Below the pieces are notes generated by a model. That model saw only the letters and a program-made list of their open reading frames with translations. It ran no database searches and was not told the origin of the DNA. A program made the translations under genes and the position numbers. DNA of 64,000 bases from Oxytricha trifallax (taxonomy: Eukaryota > Ciliophora > Spirotrichea > Sporadotrichida > Oxytrichidae), in contig ARYC01017089.1 in assembly GCA_000711775.1 (NCBI GenBank), positions 1 to 64,000 of the forward strand, written 5' to 3'. This document shows positions 48,690 through 60,787 of the stretch, in pieces (the first letter of the stretch is position 1; each line of letters opens with the position of its first letter).

Positions 48690-51600
48690 TCATAATTAAT
48701 TTTGTTGCTGATATTGTAGGAATACAATTGATTTGGGAAATAAGTTTATAATTAATAAATTAAGTAATTAAAATCGTGGCAGTTAACTTTCTTGAAACCT
48801 AGACAATATGGTACTTGTTTGAAAGAGAATTCAAAATCAGCTGGACTTACTATTGGACGGTAACCCCTCTATCGCATTCAAAACCCCAAAACCCCTTAAT
48901 GAGGTTTATAAGTGCTTTGATTTGTAGGGTATAGTTGGGGTCTTATAGGGGTTAGTAGACAAAATGCAGGTTTTATCTTAATTTAATGAATATTTAATGA
49001 ACTTTAGTTTACTTAAATCATACAAATTTTATCTGCTTGTCTTTATTATATCTTTTGAACCTTGCTCTCTCAAGTGGGTCAAGTATGTCATCTAATGTTT
49101 ACCGAGGATAGTTAGGAGCTCTCACGATTATCATCTCTACTATGCTTTTAATTTCTTAGCAGACATCTTCTTACTTTATATGTTTCTGAGCCAAACTTAT
49201 TGATTATTTTTCATGCTTTGTACCAAAGTAAGACATACATTCCATGTCACTTTCTAATATTATTGCTGCTACTGCCCAAACATCCCATTAAACAGAACCA
49301 TTAGTCCACTTCTCTCTTATTGGGAAGTAACCTGGAGTACCAAGTACCTGTGCTAAAGTGACAATCTCCTATCTTAAAGCTCTATTGAAATCGATAACCA
49401 CTACTTCTAAAGGGCAGAGATTTAGCATAACGTTTTCAGGCTTCAAATCTCTATGAACATATCCAAGTTCATGCAACTCCTTAACACCCTGAATCATATC
49501 TGAGAGTATATCGTTTAAATCATCAGGGTATCTATTGTGATATAGGTAGTCTCTCAGAGTCATCTCAAATTTCTTTAGCCTTAATGCGATGAAACCATAA
49601 CTTAAAATAACACCATTTAGCTTAAGCAAATTCTTGCAGTCTTTTCTTTAGGCCTCTCTAAGTACCATGTATTCATTAGCAAACTCGTTCTAATACTGTT
49701 GGTTCTTAATAAGATAACTGAATGGATACACCTTGTATGCATACTCATCAACTACTATGAGCTTTGCTTTTGCAGGCACGTTTATATTCAAGTAGTTTTC
49801 AATACAAGTGCTGAGAACAACTGCATTTAATGCAGGTATATTCATAGCCTTCGCTTAGAAGCATGCTAAAATTGTATTACCAGCTGACTGGTTCATCGAT
49901 TCATATCGCTTCTGTCTCTTGAGTCTCTCTTGCTGCTCTCTTTATGACTCAAGAGTATTAGATTTTCTTTTAGCTGGCACTAGTTTTTTAGTCTCTTAAT
50001 CTTCAATCAAAAACTCACTGAGGTGATGCTTTTGCATATGCCATTTAACTGTAGCTGAGTGAGTATATGATTTCATGCATGTCGTACACTAATACCTACC
50101 ATCTACCTTTTCATGCTTGAAATAGATCTTGGCTTTGCAAGAGTGTACCTCTTTAAGGTGTCTCTTCAAGCTTTGTTCAGTTGAGAAATGATTCTAGCAG
50201 TCTTAAAATTAATATGTTTTGATCTTTTAATGGTTGCTGTTCTTTTAGCTCCTCAACATAATCATTTAAGTTTAAACCCCTATCTCTGCACTCTCACTCT
50301 GGTTTAATACTTCTATGATAAAAACCTCTGCTTCAAATTCAAGAGCTCTTAACTCTACCTCCCTCTCAACATAAATGATCTCAGGCTTTTTAGTGGAGCC
50401 AAAGTTGAGCATTGATTGACCTGCTCCTAAAAGAGCCGCTCTACGATTTAAGTTGACCGCCATGTTTAAATTCAAATTTAAATTTCTATTATAAATAAGT
50501 AAAACCTCACTCGTCATACTAACTTTGTATAGGAGCTGGCACTGCAACAACAATGGTTGATTCTTAGGTGTTAGACATCATATTGATACTTAGTTTATAA
50601 CTATAATTTTCTAATTTTATGCTTAATATTTTTAATTTTGGTACCAACTGAGAATAAATTCAGGCTGGTACTGGTACCAATTAGGTTTTGAACCATTTTG
50701 GAACTTTTCCATTAAAACCTCATTAGCTTAAAACTAGATACTAATTAAGTTTTGGTACAATTAAATTGGTACCAATTAAAATTAAACAAATTTAGTACCA
50801 GTACTAATTAAATTTAAACAAATTTAGTACTAATTTAATGGAACTAAATTGATAAAAATGGAGCTCAATCACTGCAGTTTGTTACAGCTTCTGCAAACTT
50901 TCCCCACGTATCTTGCAGGGTTGACCTCCTATAAAATGCCCATATTTAATAGTAAAATTTTAAACAATAGGATCCAGAAGTCTATAAGTTATAATTTGAA
51001 ATTCATTAATAGGAAGAGGAACAAAGATGGAATCACTCAATGATCAAATGAAAAGAGTCGAGGCTCAAGAAATGATATCAAGATTCAGAAGTAAGGAAGA
51101 TCTCTATCGATACCAAACTTTACATGGTAAGATAACTTGATGACTATTAACATATTATACAGTTGGTTTAATCCTTCCAACGATGGAAGGTACCAAAATT
51201 TCATTCTTGAAAGCAATACTTTGTGAGGAGAAGAAAGCTTCTAAAAATAAAGAGATTAAACTAATAGAAATTCCAAACGACCCTGAGATTTCAGTCACTA
51301 ATCTTTATGAGGATGCCATGTAAGATGAGGAAGTGGTAGTTTACCATCCTACCAAGAAACAACTCTCTAATAAACTCCCAGAGAGGAACTTCTTCTTTGG
51401 TGCTCTTGGTACAATAAAAGAGGATTATCTCAGAGAAATTATTGAAGAAGCACATAAGAAACGATATTCTATTTCTCCTGAAGACTAGAAGAAGCAAGGC
51501 ATACTAATAAGCTCAGCTTGGCTAGAGGAACTTAAGAAGCATCCTTATCTTTCAAGTAAGCTTTGACATACAACTTTGAAGGAAAATCAGGCACTGGTAT

Positions 51601-54600
51601 ATATCTTATGAAAGAGCATGCTAAGGTTCATAGAGAGAGAAAGTCACAAAAAATTCATGAAGTGAGCAAGAGACTTTATAAAGATCTTTAAAAGCCAGAT
51701 GAAATGAACATAGATGCAGGAGCTGGCACAAAGAGAAGAAATATGGCCCAAGCAAGCCATAAGAAGAGGAGAAGAAAGAGAAGCCAAACCCATTTATGGG
51801 CCAGTTTAATATGTGAATATATTCATTCGTTTAAATCTAAAACTTATTTATAAACATTCATTCTTCCCTTTCTCGCACAAATTGTTGTCTTATCTACGCT
51901 CACTCTCTTACAGCAGCTTTGAATCAAGTCTACTGTATCGAGGGGCAAGTCATGCATAAGATGATACAGCAGAAGCTTCTTGTAGTGAGTCTTTATTTAA
52001 CTCCAGTAGAATTCTATTCCATTAAATTAAGGGCTGTAAGGAACGTTATAAACAGGAGTTATGTTTAACTCTTCATAAGCTTTCTTAGACTCCTTAATCT
52101 TATGAACTGAAAGGTTATCAACAAACAGGATGATCTCTTGATTGCTATACTTCTCTCTGAGCTATATAGGAACTCTATATACTACTCTCGCTTAATAGAG
52201 CGAGGGTGAATCACATAACTCTCTAAGCCTGAATCTTCACTTATACCAGCTAAAATTGCATGAGTGACTACCTTCACCTTTTAGTAATAAACTTCTATGT
52301 TATCATACTTCTTGTACCATGACTTATTAATAAAAGTGTTGAACGTAAACACAGCTTCATCCGCATGATGAACTTGATGTTATTATCAATAGCTATCTGC
52401 ATTTAATCATATATATAGTTTAAATTATTACTATAAAATGGCACTGTAAAATCAATCACTCTCTTAACTCTGTTGACAGTCTTGAAAGTAATACCATTTC
52501 GTCTATAAATATTGGCTATAGTCTAAGGAGAGATACACATGTAAGGAAACTTGCGATGAAACATCACAGCTCGCTAGTCAAGAGGAAAGTGAGCCCAATA
52601 CTTTAAAGTCTTAGAGTCACAGAGATAGTCAATATGGACCTGAGAGAACTATTATTTTCTTGCAGGATGTTTTCAAGAGCCTGAGTAATAATGCTAAACA
52701 GCAACAAACAATGATACCTAACAGTTGAGGCACTCTTGCATAGGAGTCTTGCTATGGCTGTATAATTCAACACTGGTTTGACTTAGTCTATATTAATACT
52801 TGTACCATACCTAAGCTTAAGCAGTAAATCTAAATATTACTCATCATAAATAGACCCTAAATTTCGCTAATTTCTATTTCTCATTTTGAAAATTGGCCTA
52901 ATTTCTCTACTAACCCCAATAAGACCCCAACTATACCCTACAAATCAAAGCACTTATAAACCTCACTAAGGGGTTTTGGGGTTTTGATTCCTGGAGCGAG
53001 ATAACTTGACTTTAATTTTGGGTGATTTGTTTAGTTGAATTTGTTGCCTTAACTATAGTCAAGTTATCTCGCTCCAGGAATGCAATAGAGGGATACCGCC
53101 AATAGTAAAGTCCGCTGATTTTGAATTCTCTTTCAAACAAGTACCATATTGTCTAGGTTTCAAGAAAGTTAACTGCCACGATTTTAATTACTTAATTTAT
53201 TAACTATAAACTTATTTCCCAAATCAATTGTATTCCTACAATATTAAGCAGCCAAGTAATCATTGAATGGCATGTTTTCTTTGACATGATCATCAAGGTT
53301 CATATAAGTTTCCAAGAGTTGGAAAGTCTTGCCTTCGCCCATTTTAATAGCGTTTGCAGCGTCTTGTTTACCTAACTCAATCATTGGCTTAGTATTAAAA
53401 TTATATTAGTATCTAAATGTATTGGATGGGTTGAAGTTTAGCATATCGAGACCGCCAGCAATTGGGGCAGAGGGCATAATTAAGTATCTATATTAAACTT
53501 AGGGTCTGGTCTTCTTGAACTCAAGGATATCGTTCATACCTCCGTAGTATGATCCAATGCTGTAGTATCTCAAGTATCAGTAAATCATATGATTTAAATA
53601 AAAAAAATAAATCTGTGCTATTAAAAATGACACAAAAATTACTTTATTGATACTTTTTAATCATGGTACTTATTACAAATATATATGGTCCTTTAGTTAA
53701 ATTTACCTTTAAAAAATCATTAAATTAACTGAGAATAATAATTCTTATTTTTCTAAAACCAATTAGGTTTCTATTATAGTTGCTGATCGCATTTCCAGTG
53801 TCAGTTTACTGACTGATTTACTTTGAATCGCAAGTAATAATATCAAGAATGATATCTTTGTCTTCAAATCCCAAATCCTTGCATTTGTCTACTGCCGAGA
53901 CCAAGTTAAGGTTCCAGGCTGTACCACCGTCCATTAAAATGTGATCACCGTAGTGTCTGTGTGGGAAAATAAAGGGGATTGAAGCTGACGCAATAGTAAG
54001 GAAGGGAAGGTCAGAGAAGGGGTGAGTCTCGTCAAAAGTAACATATTAACCTGTGTTAATATCAACTGAAGAGACTACAGTCTTTCTCTTGATTAATAAA
54101 TACAATAGGTTAAGATTAAAATGAAGATCCATGAAAAGATTCACTTACTTATAAGAAAATTATTGAATCTTAATTTTATAAATATATTGAGTGAACCAAA
54201 TGTATTGAAGAAGCCAGTAACTAAGTTTAATAATGGGGTGTTGTCATAGACTCCACTCTCAAGGGTTAATCCTTGAGCAAAACCACCAGGCCAGCTGACG
54301 TAGACTTTGTCATTAGTAAGTGACAACCAAGTGTTGATAAGCCAATCAGACATGGCGAGTCCATCCTTAGGAGCCCACAATGAGATACCTGCTGAGTTGA
54401 GAGCACCAGCTGATACTCCAGTGACTACATCCCAAGCGAAATCAGCTGGGTTTCCGTTATTGTTAAATCCATACACAGCTCCAGCTTCGTAGGCACCCTT
54501 AGAACCACCGCCAGAGAAAGCTGCGGCACGGCAGACATTGGCAGCTTGAGTAAATGAAGTGAGAGTACTGCAGAGGAGTAGTAGCACAGCTCCTGTGATC

Positions 54601-54626
54601 TTGAAGGATCCAAATAGCGATTTCAT
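48690..54626 (-). CDS. Secreted patatin-like phospholipase (copy 1), split by a 4.5-kb IES
   Basis: Acyl hydrolase of the patatin family. A signal peptide (MKSLFGSFKITGAVLLLL) is followed by the oxyanion motif SGGGSKGAYEAG, the nucleophile motif GVSAG and the catalytic-Asp motif LMDGGTAWN. The body runs to about 53245 with AT-rich interruptions near 54090-54190 and 53590-53830. The last conserved block ends MPFNDYLAAQY at 53245, where the composite TIR/TBE insert begins. Joining the ATATT pointers (48711-48715 and 53240-53244) adds QQQNQL and a TGA at 48690. If the join is wrong, the C-terminus is only a few residues different. The next gene upstream (56914-55777) is a paralogue. Confidence 0.8.
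49018..50580 (-). CDS. TBE zinc-finger/kinase-like ORF (57-kDa type)
   Basis: The N-terminal part (around 50170-50030) has a C2H2 finger (CTTCMKSYTHSATVKWHMQK) and an upstream His/Cys cluster. A Lys/Arg-rich linker follows, then a kinase-like domain with HELGYVHRDLKPENVML and VVVIDFNRALR. The DFG position reads DFN, and GTPGYFP stands in the activation segment. It ends KQIKFV at TGA 49018. The part upstream of about 50230 is in other frames (MAVNLNRRAALLGAG), so a short interruption or damage is present. This is the TBE ORF that known elements carry beside the transposase; its role in transposition is not established here. Confidence 0.8.
51027..51836 (+). CDS. TBE ORF of the 22-kDa type
   Basis: Starts MESLNDQMKRVEAQEMISRF at 51027. 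A 36-nt GT-AG intron (about 51125-51160) restores the frame after the 33rd codon. The body is charged (MEGTKISFLKAILCEEKKAS, LPERNFFFGALGTIKEDYL) with a basic C-terminus (KRRNMAQASHKKRRRKR). A frame change near 51550 suggests another small interruption. Position and size match the 22-kDa ORF of Oxytricha TBEs, whose function is unknown. The exact stop is not fixed and it overlaps the end of the transposase ORF. Confidence 0.7.
51822..52884 (-). CDS. TBE transposase, Tc1/mariner-IS630 DDE type
   Basis: About 354 codons, the 42-kDa class. The N-terminal helix-turn-helix part begins MRNRNQRNLGSIYDEQYLDL. The C-terminal catalytic part has ILFVDNLSVHK (second Asp) and YNVPYSPQFNGIEFYWSQIK, the hallmark around the third acidic residue in Tc1/IS630 enzymes. 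The first Asp/Glu segment lies near 52400-52330. One frame change near 52660-52690 may be an intron or a single lesion; elsewhere the frame is open. Family transposases of this type are implicated in genome rearrangement in Oxytricha. Confidence 0.88.
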
Positions 54627-55776
54627 TATATAATTATTATTTTAAGTTTTCACTTATCGGTTTATTTATTATAAAATATTTGAGGGTTTACTTTATTTGG
54701 TGAGAAAAATAATTACTTTTTAAAAATTTAAATTACCTTATTATAAATCAAATTACCTTATTTTTAAACTTAATAATCAAACTATATTAATATCCAATTA
54801 ATAATATAGAAAGAGCTATATTGTTAACCTTTTATATAATATGACATAATATAGCTAAAATACAATTGCTTTAAGGAAATAGGTCGCACATTTACAATTT
54901 CACTTATTTAAATTTATGAATAAGTTATTAAATAATATGTAAATAGACTAAGAACAATGTTTCTACTTTCAAGAATAACAAGTATAATATGTATTTTTTT
55001 ATACTTTTTCTATTCTCTATAATAACCTTAAAATTATCCATAATTTTTTTTAATTGCTATTCCATTATATTTTTTTAGTTTATTTATTTTTACCGATTTG
55101 GTATTTAAAATCTTCAAGAAAATTCTATAATCGTATTTGTGCTACTATTTAAATTCTATTAAAATCATCATTTACATAACAAGACGTTATTCCTAAATCA
55201 ATATTTTGAAATAAAAATTTGAAATATTATTAGTTTGTATCTAAATAATAGATTGATAAGTATTAAATAATAAGTTTAAGATATAACTAACTAACCCGAA
55301 AGAAATTAAATTTTTATGTTTACTAAAGAAAATATAAAGAGTAGTTTTATATAAATATAATTGAAAAATATATTTCTATTATCCATTAAGCATAGTTAAT
55401 TAATTTTTTTTAATAATTAAGATTTTAATTCACGCTTATTACTAAATTTATTTTTATATAAAATTGTATTTTAGTAATATTAACGAGAATATATTACTCA
55501 TGAAAATAGATATCTACAAATATAGGTACAAATTAAGTTTAAAGTTTTGAATTATTTGATATGATTAATGAGTTCAAATCCAAACAAAATAATCATTAGT
55601 GATTCAAATGCAAAAAATTATGAACCAAATAATAGTTACGATTATTTATCACTTTAAATAATTAAAAGCAAATCTATGATTTTAAAAATTTAATTTATGT
55701 TTTAATTTTTCTATTATAAATAAATGATAGTGTTTTGTGTTTTATTAATTTATGTTTGAGAGTGTTTTTCAATGAT
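54627..55776. other. AT-rich spacer between the two patatin genes
   Basis: More than 1.1 kb of over 80% AT sequence with no supported ORF, RNA gene or inverted repeat. It should hold the 5' region of copy 1 and the 3' region of copy 2, and possibly germline-limited DNA. Confidence 0.5.
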
Positions 55777-56914
55777 TCATTCGATATTTTTATAAGTGTG
55801 TTTGTTGATGTATGAAATGTAGTCTGGGTTAGATTTTTAGAGTTCAGAGTCATTAATCCATTCGCTCATGAGATTGGCTTATTAACCTGATACAGAATCA
55901 AGGTATGCTTTTGCGTCAACTTTTCCAGCTTCAAACATGAACTCAATAAAAAAAGAAAATGTAGAATTCCTTTAACTCAGTGTCTTTCCAATCAAAACTC
56001 ATCTTTCCTAGTCCACTAGAAAGGGGAACAGAAGGAATGAATAAATGTCTAATTTCAACGTTAGGTTGAGCTCTCTTAAAACTTTCAACATCACTGAGAG
56101 TATCATAGTAGCCAGCTATTTCTCTGCGTCTAAAGTAGTTTTCAATGGCAGTAAGATCCTTAGTTCTATCTTCCTTTGAAAGAGATGGTTGATTCAATAG
56201 TAGAATGTCAATTAGGACATCTTTCTCAGAGAATCCAAGTTCCTTGCATTTATCGACTGCTGAAACCATGTTTGTGTTCCAAACAGTGCCTCCATCCATC
56301 AAGAGGTGACCTTAAAATTTAGTAGGTGGGAATAAGAAGGGAATTGACGAGGATGCTAAGACTGCAGTTGGCAAATCACTGAATGGCATGGTCTCATCGA
56401 AAGTTATATATTTACCACTGTTAACATCAACAGCTGAAACTACTAATTTAAAATTTAATTTTAATGATTCCAATTTCTTTGCCACTTTTCCGAATGGTTT
56501 CAAGTCTTTTGCCAAAGTTTGCTTTAAATTGAAGTTGTTGTACAACCCTCTTTGAGTGGTGAGTCCAGAGACCCATCCCAAAGTCCATGGTTCATATACA
56601 TCACTAGTTTTGAGACCTTTCCATAGATCACCAAGCCACTCCGTCATTTTGACAGTGTCTTCTTTTGGCCAAACAGCAACTGCTGCAGCGTTGATAGCGC
56701 CAGCAGACACTCCAGTGACTACATCATAAAAATAATCCTCAGCTTTGTCACTGTGAGCCAATCCATACAAAAGACCAGCTTCATAAGCTCCCTTGTTAGC
56801 TCCACCAGAGAGACAGAGTGCTCTGCATTTATGGGCTGTAGCTGCGTCAATATGAGCCAAGCTTAATGTTCCCAAAATAACGAGTGGTAAGAATGATAAG
56901 GATTTGGATATCAT
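55777..56914 (-). CDS. Secreted patatin-like phospholipase (copy 2)
   Basis: A paralogue of the neighbouring copy, in the same orientation. It has a signal peptide (MISKSLSFLPLVILGTLSL), the oxyanion motif LSGGANKGAYEAG, the nucleophile motif GVSAG and the catalytic motif LMDGGTVWN. It continues with CKELGFSEKDVLIDIL and ends HKHTYKNIE... at TGA 55777 (last residues YINKHTYKNIE). A 25-bp IES (55942-55966) near the 3' end restores the frame. Apart from that the gene is continuous. A secreted lipase/phospholipase A is likely, acting in phagosomes or outside the cell. Confidence 0.9.
55942..55966. other. 25-bp IES in patatin copy 2, pointer GAA (TTC on the coding strand)
   Basis: GAA occurs at 55939-55941 and 55964-55966. 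On the coding strand the codon TTC is in phase on both sides, and joining gives LKEFMFEAGKVDAK. Without the join the frame meets TGA at once. A 3-bp repeat alone is weak, but the frame and the conserved flanks support it. Confidence 0.68.
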
Positions 56915-57121
56915 AAATTATTTAATTATTATATACTCAGTCATATTTCCTAATCACTTATACTGGCAAAATAAAGCAAGAATGACCTTTTTGAATTAAT
57001 AATGAGACATATTAATAGAATTAATGAAACATTATGCTTTTAGAAAAAGTTTTCAAAAATTTAATTGCAAATTTTGATTGAGTAAACTGGTGATTAGAAA
57101 TAAAAATGAATAATATTAAAA

Positions 57122-60100
57122 ATGCATACCAGTCCAATTAAATTACCTTCTTCAAACCAAGTTTTCAAAAAGCAAAATGAAATGGAGAGCTCTTCAGACA
57201 TTATTACTAAAACTTTTGGTGAGAGTTCAAATATGAGGAGTTTTGCAAACAGAAGTCCTACTATAAAGTGGAAAAGGGAAAGCGAAATAGATGTAGTAAT
57301 AAGGTTAGATGATTCAGCCTTTCCTGTTCCAGAACCCCTCCTATTTGCAGGATAATATTCTCTTGGACCAGACATGATATTTGGATGGAAGCCTGAAGAC
57401 TTAAACGAAATTGAGAATTTTTAATGGAGAGAAAGAAACAATATCAAACTCTCTCCTTCACAAGAAAATAATCTATGAATTTGCTAATTTTTTGTAAAAT
57501 TATAAATAAGTACAGTTAAAAGGGCAAAGATGGGATTTAGGGAAGCAAGAATTCGAGATAAAAATGAGCTGATGAGAAAAAACAAAAAGAACTTGAAAAA
57601 GAAATACAAGAAAAAGCAAAAATGTCGATGGATGATCAAATAAAAAAATTAAAGAGAGCTAGAAATAAGAGACTTAAAGACACAGACGGAAAAATTATTC
57701 TACCACTTATAAGAATTGAAAACGAAGATGGCTAAAGTAAGTTCGAAAACGATAGTATGCACAAGAACAGCCAAAATCATAATAGCTCTTTTCAACATAG
57801 TCAAAATAGAAATAACTCAAGAGGGAATAGTCGCTCTTATTTGAGATCAAAGAGAAACTAAAAACAAAAAAACAAAGTGAATTAGGATTCAAACCTAGAA
57901 TTAGTTGAACCTAGTGAAGAATCTATATTTAGGACTGGCGATGACTATAAAATGATTAATCACAACTAAATAATAGATGAATTTATAGAATTTGTTGAAG
58001 ATGAAATTGAAGAGCTAGAAGAGCTTCAAGAGGTGTAGATGATGTATTAATCAAGTTACAATAACAGCTTTAAGGAAATTTTTATCAAAATTTAACAAGA
58101 TCCTATCATAACTGCTGTTAAATATTACAGAGACAATATCGAAATGATACCAAAGACCAGAGATTTACCAATTTCATTTGATGCTGACTTTCAAAATGGA
58201 AATGTTTATTAAATTTTCTAAAAAGATAGATTTTACTACTTGCTATTGATAAGAAATGATCCTACTATGATTCCAAAATCTGGTTGGTTTTATTTCTGTG
58301 TAAAGAATCTCCCAAAGAATTAACCAGTTAAATTCAAGATACTAAATATAAAAGAGAAATTTCTTACTATAAAAACTAAAGAAGCTGTTTGGTCTTATTC
58401 AGTCAGGAACAATATAGACTAAGGAGCTGATTGGGTAAATAATTAATGCTCAGACATGAAGTTCTCCAAGAATAAATACTATTAATAATTTTTTATTTAA
58501 ATTACTTCACATAGCTTCAATGGACATACACTTCAACCACAATAAATGATCATATATTTTTCGCTCTTTACAAGCCATATACTTACTCCAAACTTTTAAC
58601 TTACATAAATGATTTAAAAATAGATCATGAAGAATCGTCTTTTACCTTTTAAAAATAAGTTCTATGTCAATCTCCTGGCGGTCTTTAAGTTCCTATTTTA
58701 ACAATTGAAGACAATAGACTCAAAGAAAAAAGAGAGAGTTAAGTTACAAAGCTTAAAGATGAGCAAAGGCCTAAAATTATTTTAATAATTGGTAGATAAG
58801 TGCCAGCTGATCCTTATTCTAGTCAATTAATTGAGAGTTTTGTAGAAAGATTGATTTAGGAGGATGATGAAATGGTTTAGAGATTAAGATAGAGATTTAT
58901 TTTTAAAATAGTGCCTATGTGCTGTGTAGATGGAGTTATTCTAGGCAACACCTCAACTTCAATATTAGGTATAGACATGTAAAAGAATTGGAGAGATCCT
59001 GATATTGTTAAAAATCCAGTTGCTTTTGAGCTTAAGAGATATATAAAGAACTTGGAGAATTAATTCTAATGTCAACTTTTCACATTTCTAGATATAAAAA
59101 CGACCTTTCAATAAATTCAAACCTTCTTTGAAGGAAATGAATATCATAGTGAAGATGCTTTTGACAGATTTCTTAAAGTCAGATTTTTCCCATGTGTTTT
59201 AGAGAGAATAAATCCTGTTTTTAATAAGAACTTAGCAAGATATTTCTAAAAACTTAAAAACACCGATTAAGCTGTTGTTGTTTTTAAAAATGAGTTTAAT
59301 AAAGTTATCATCAAAATTTTTTATTTTAAATAGGTTTCAAAAAGTTTACATTCTTTTCTTATTGCTTGAGTTTGAATCCAATACTGAAAAGATTATGGAA
59401 AACACCAAATGAAAACAAAAATGTAAGACATTAAAACTTTTTAACTTTAAATTTAGGTTTAAGCAACTATGGAAGAGCTAGTCAGCAACTTGCTTTTGGG
59501 ATTATGTGCAGTTTAAACAGTTTTCATAGATAAAAATAAGACTAACTTTGATGAAGTTAATAAAATTAAAAAAGAGAAAAAGTAAGCATCATAAATATGC
59601 TTATTTAAAAAATTTGTAGATCTTTGTTTCAGATACTTACAAAGAATGATTTCAAAGAGTATGAATAATTTTTAGAGCTCACCAAAAGATTGAAAATTCA
59701 AGTTAATAACGAATTTATTGAGATGCAAAAGCGTTAACTATTGATGAATGAAGAAATTTAAGAGGAAGGTTTAACGGGTGAGATATTAAAGCTAGTTAAG
59801 AAAACATTCGAGGATCTTGCGAATTATGCAATAACTTACTAAAAGTTAGGAAGCTAAACTGATTAAATGAATCAAGATTAAACACCTAAGTATTCTGTTG
59901 ATGATATTGAATTGGATCTTGACAGCCCTCATGCTCCTAGAGTTAGCAGAATATAAAAAGTATCATTCAAACCAGAGGACCTCAGACAAGCAAATTAAGT
60001 CTATAAAGGCAAAGAATTCAGAATTGATTTATTTTCAAGACGCAAACGTAGCAGTCAAGATGGAAAATTAAAAGAAAACACCATGCTAAATATAACTTAA

Positions 60101-60673
60101 GAACAGAAGAGATCTTGGCAAAAGTAAAATGCTTCAAAGATTCTTATAAGTACAGAGGGTTTTGAATCAAAATTTACATCACCAAATTACAGAAATGTTC
60201 TACACAACATGTCAATGAAGAATGAGAAGCATTAGTATTTTAAGCTGACAGATATCGCTAGATAGTCAATGACGCCATTAATAAAATCTTCAAAATAGAA
60301 AGCCAATAAATACAGTGTGTTGTTAAGGTCAAGCTATATGAATGACGCTTTCTTTTAGAAACTAATAGAGAAGAATACTTATAAAAAGAATTACTAAAAA
60401 TAATAGGAGAGGACAAAAAGTATATGCAATTTACTAAATAAACTTCCAATAATTGAGAAGATAGGGGATCTTTTATAAAATTTCATAAATTTTATTATAA
60501 AAGGAATTTTATGCATGAAAAACTATAAAGATATTGTATTTAATACTCAGTAATTCTTTAATAAATAACCCTAAGATTACTCCAAAGTCTTTATAAAGAT
60601 AAAATCAATAATCTCAAGTATGACATCAAATATTATTAATTATAATATCTAATTATCTAAATTAATCTAATGA
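57122..60673 (+). CDS. Cytosolic carboxypeptidase (CCP/AGBL)-like protein, probably inactive
   Basis: The N-terminal part (57122, MHTSPIKLPSSNQVF) ends in a TGA at 57475 and may be a separate exon block or gene. From about 57600 the frame runs through a CCP N-domain (FDADFQNGNVYQIFQKDRFY, GWFYFCVKNLPKNQPVKF) into an M14-like fold (CQSPGGLQVPILTIED, FIFKIVPMCCVDGVILGN, GIDMQKNW). Where active CCPs have HPGE, this one has VPADP, and the third zinc His region reads FLDIKTTFQ. The GRDLNR-type motif is also changed. A long Lys/Gln-rich tail ends at TGA 60671. Interruptions lie near 57480-57570, 58480-58560, 59300-59340 and 59420-59470. Confidence 0.72.
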
Positions 60674-60787
60674 TAATAAAATATTAGTTTTTTTTAATGA
60701 TAATGTGATTAAATTAAATATTCTATCTTTCTAATTAGTAAACTAATATAATATGATTTAGATTATATTAACAGATTTTAATTCTTA

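Larger units (their letters stand above)
48879..52986. mobile_element. TBE (telomere-bearing element), 4,108 bp
   Basis: Both ends begin CAAAACCCCAAAACCCC, the telomere repeat of spirotrich ciliates. The terminal inverted repeats match over 81 bp with 2 mismatches by my count. The 3-bp target duplication is ATT, which fits the ANT target known for Oxytricha TBEs, and the length of about 4.1 kb fits TBE1. It holds three ORFs: zinc finger/kinase (minus), 22-kDa-type (plus) and transposase (minus). The near-identical ends suggest a recent insertion. Confidence 0.93.
48716..53244. mobile_element. Composite IES: TIR element (family A, copy 3) carrying a nested TBE
   Basis: The outer ends are inverted repeats of over 30 bp (TTGTAGGAATACAATTGATT at both ends) with ATATT flanks. 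The outer element is about 415 bp once the inner TBE is removed, the same size as copies 1 and 2. Its interior contains a perfect hairpin arm (CCTGGAGCGAGATAACTTGA and its complement, about 52991-53087). The TBE entered at ATT, duplicated at 48876-48878 and 52987-52989. Confidence 0.87.

Noticed and set aside
48371-48727. Minus-strand ORF beginning MYSYNISNKINYE
   Set aside because: Mostly antisense to the C-terminus of the RAB7-like gene; only its first bases may belong to the patatin 3' end.
54307-54492. Plus-strand ORF beginning MSLVSDNQVLISQS
   Set aside because: Shadow of patatin copy 1 on the opposite strand.
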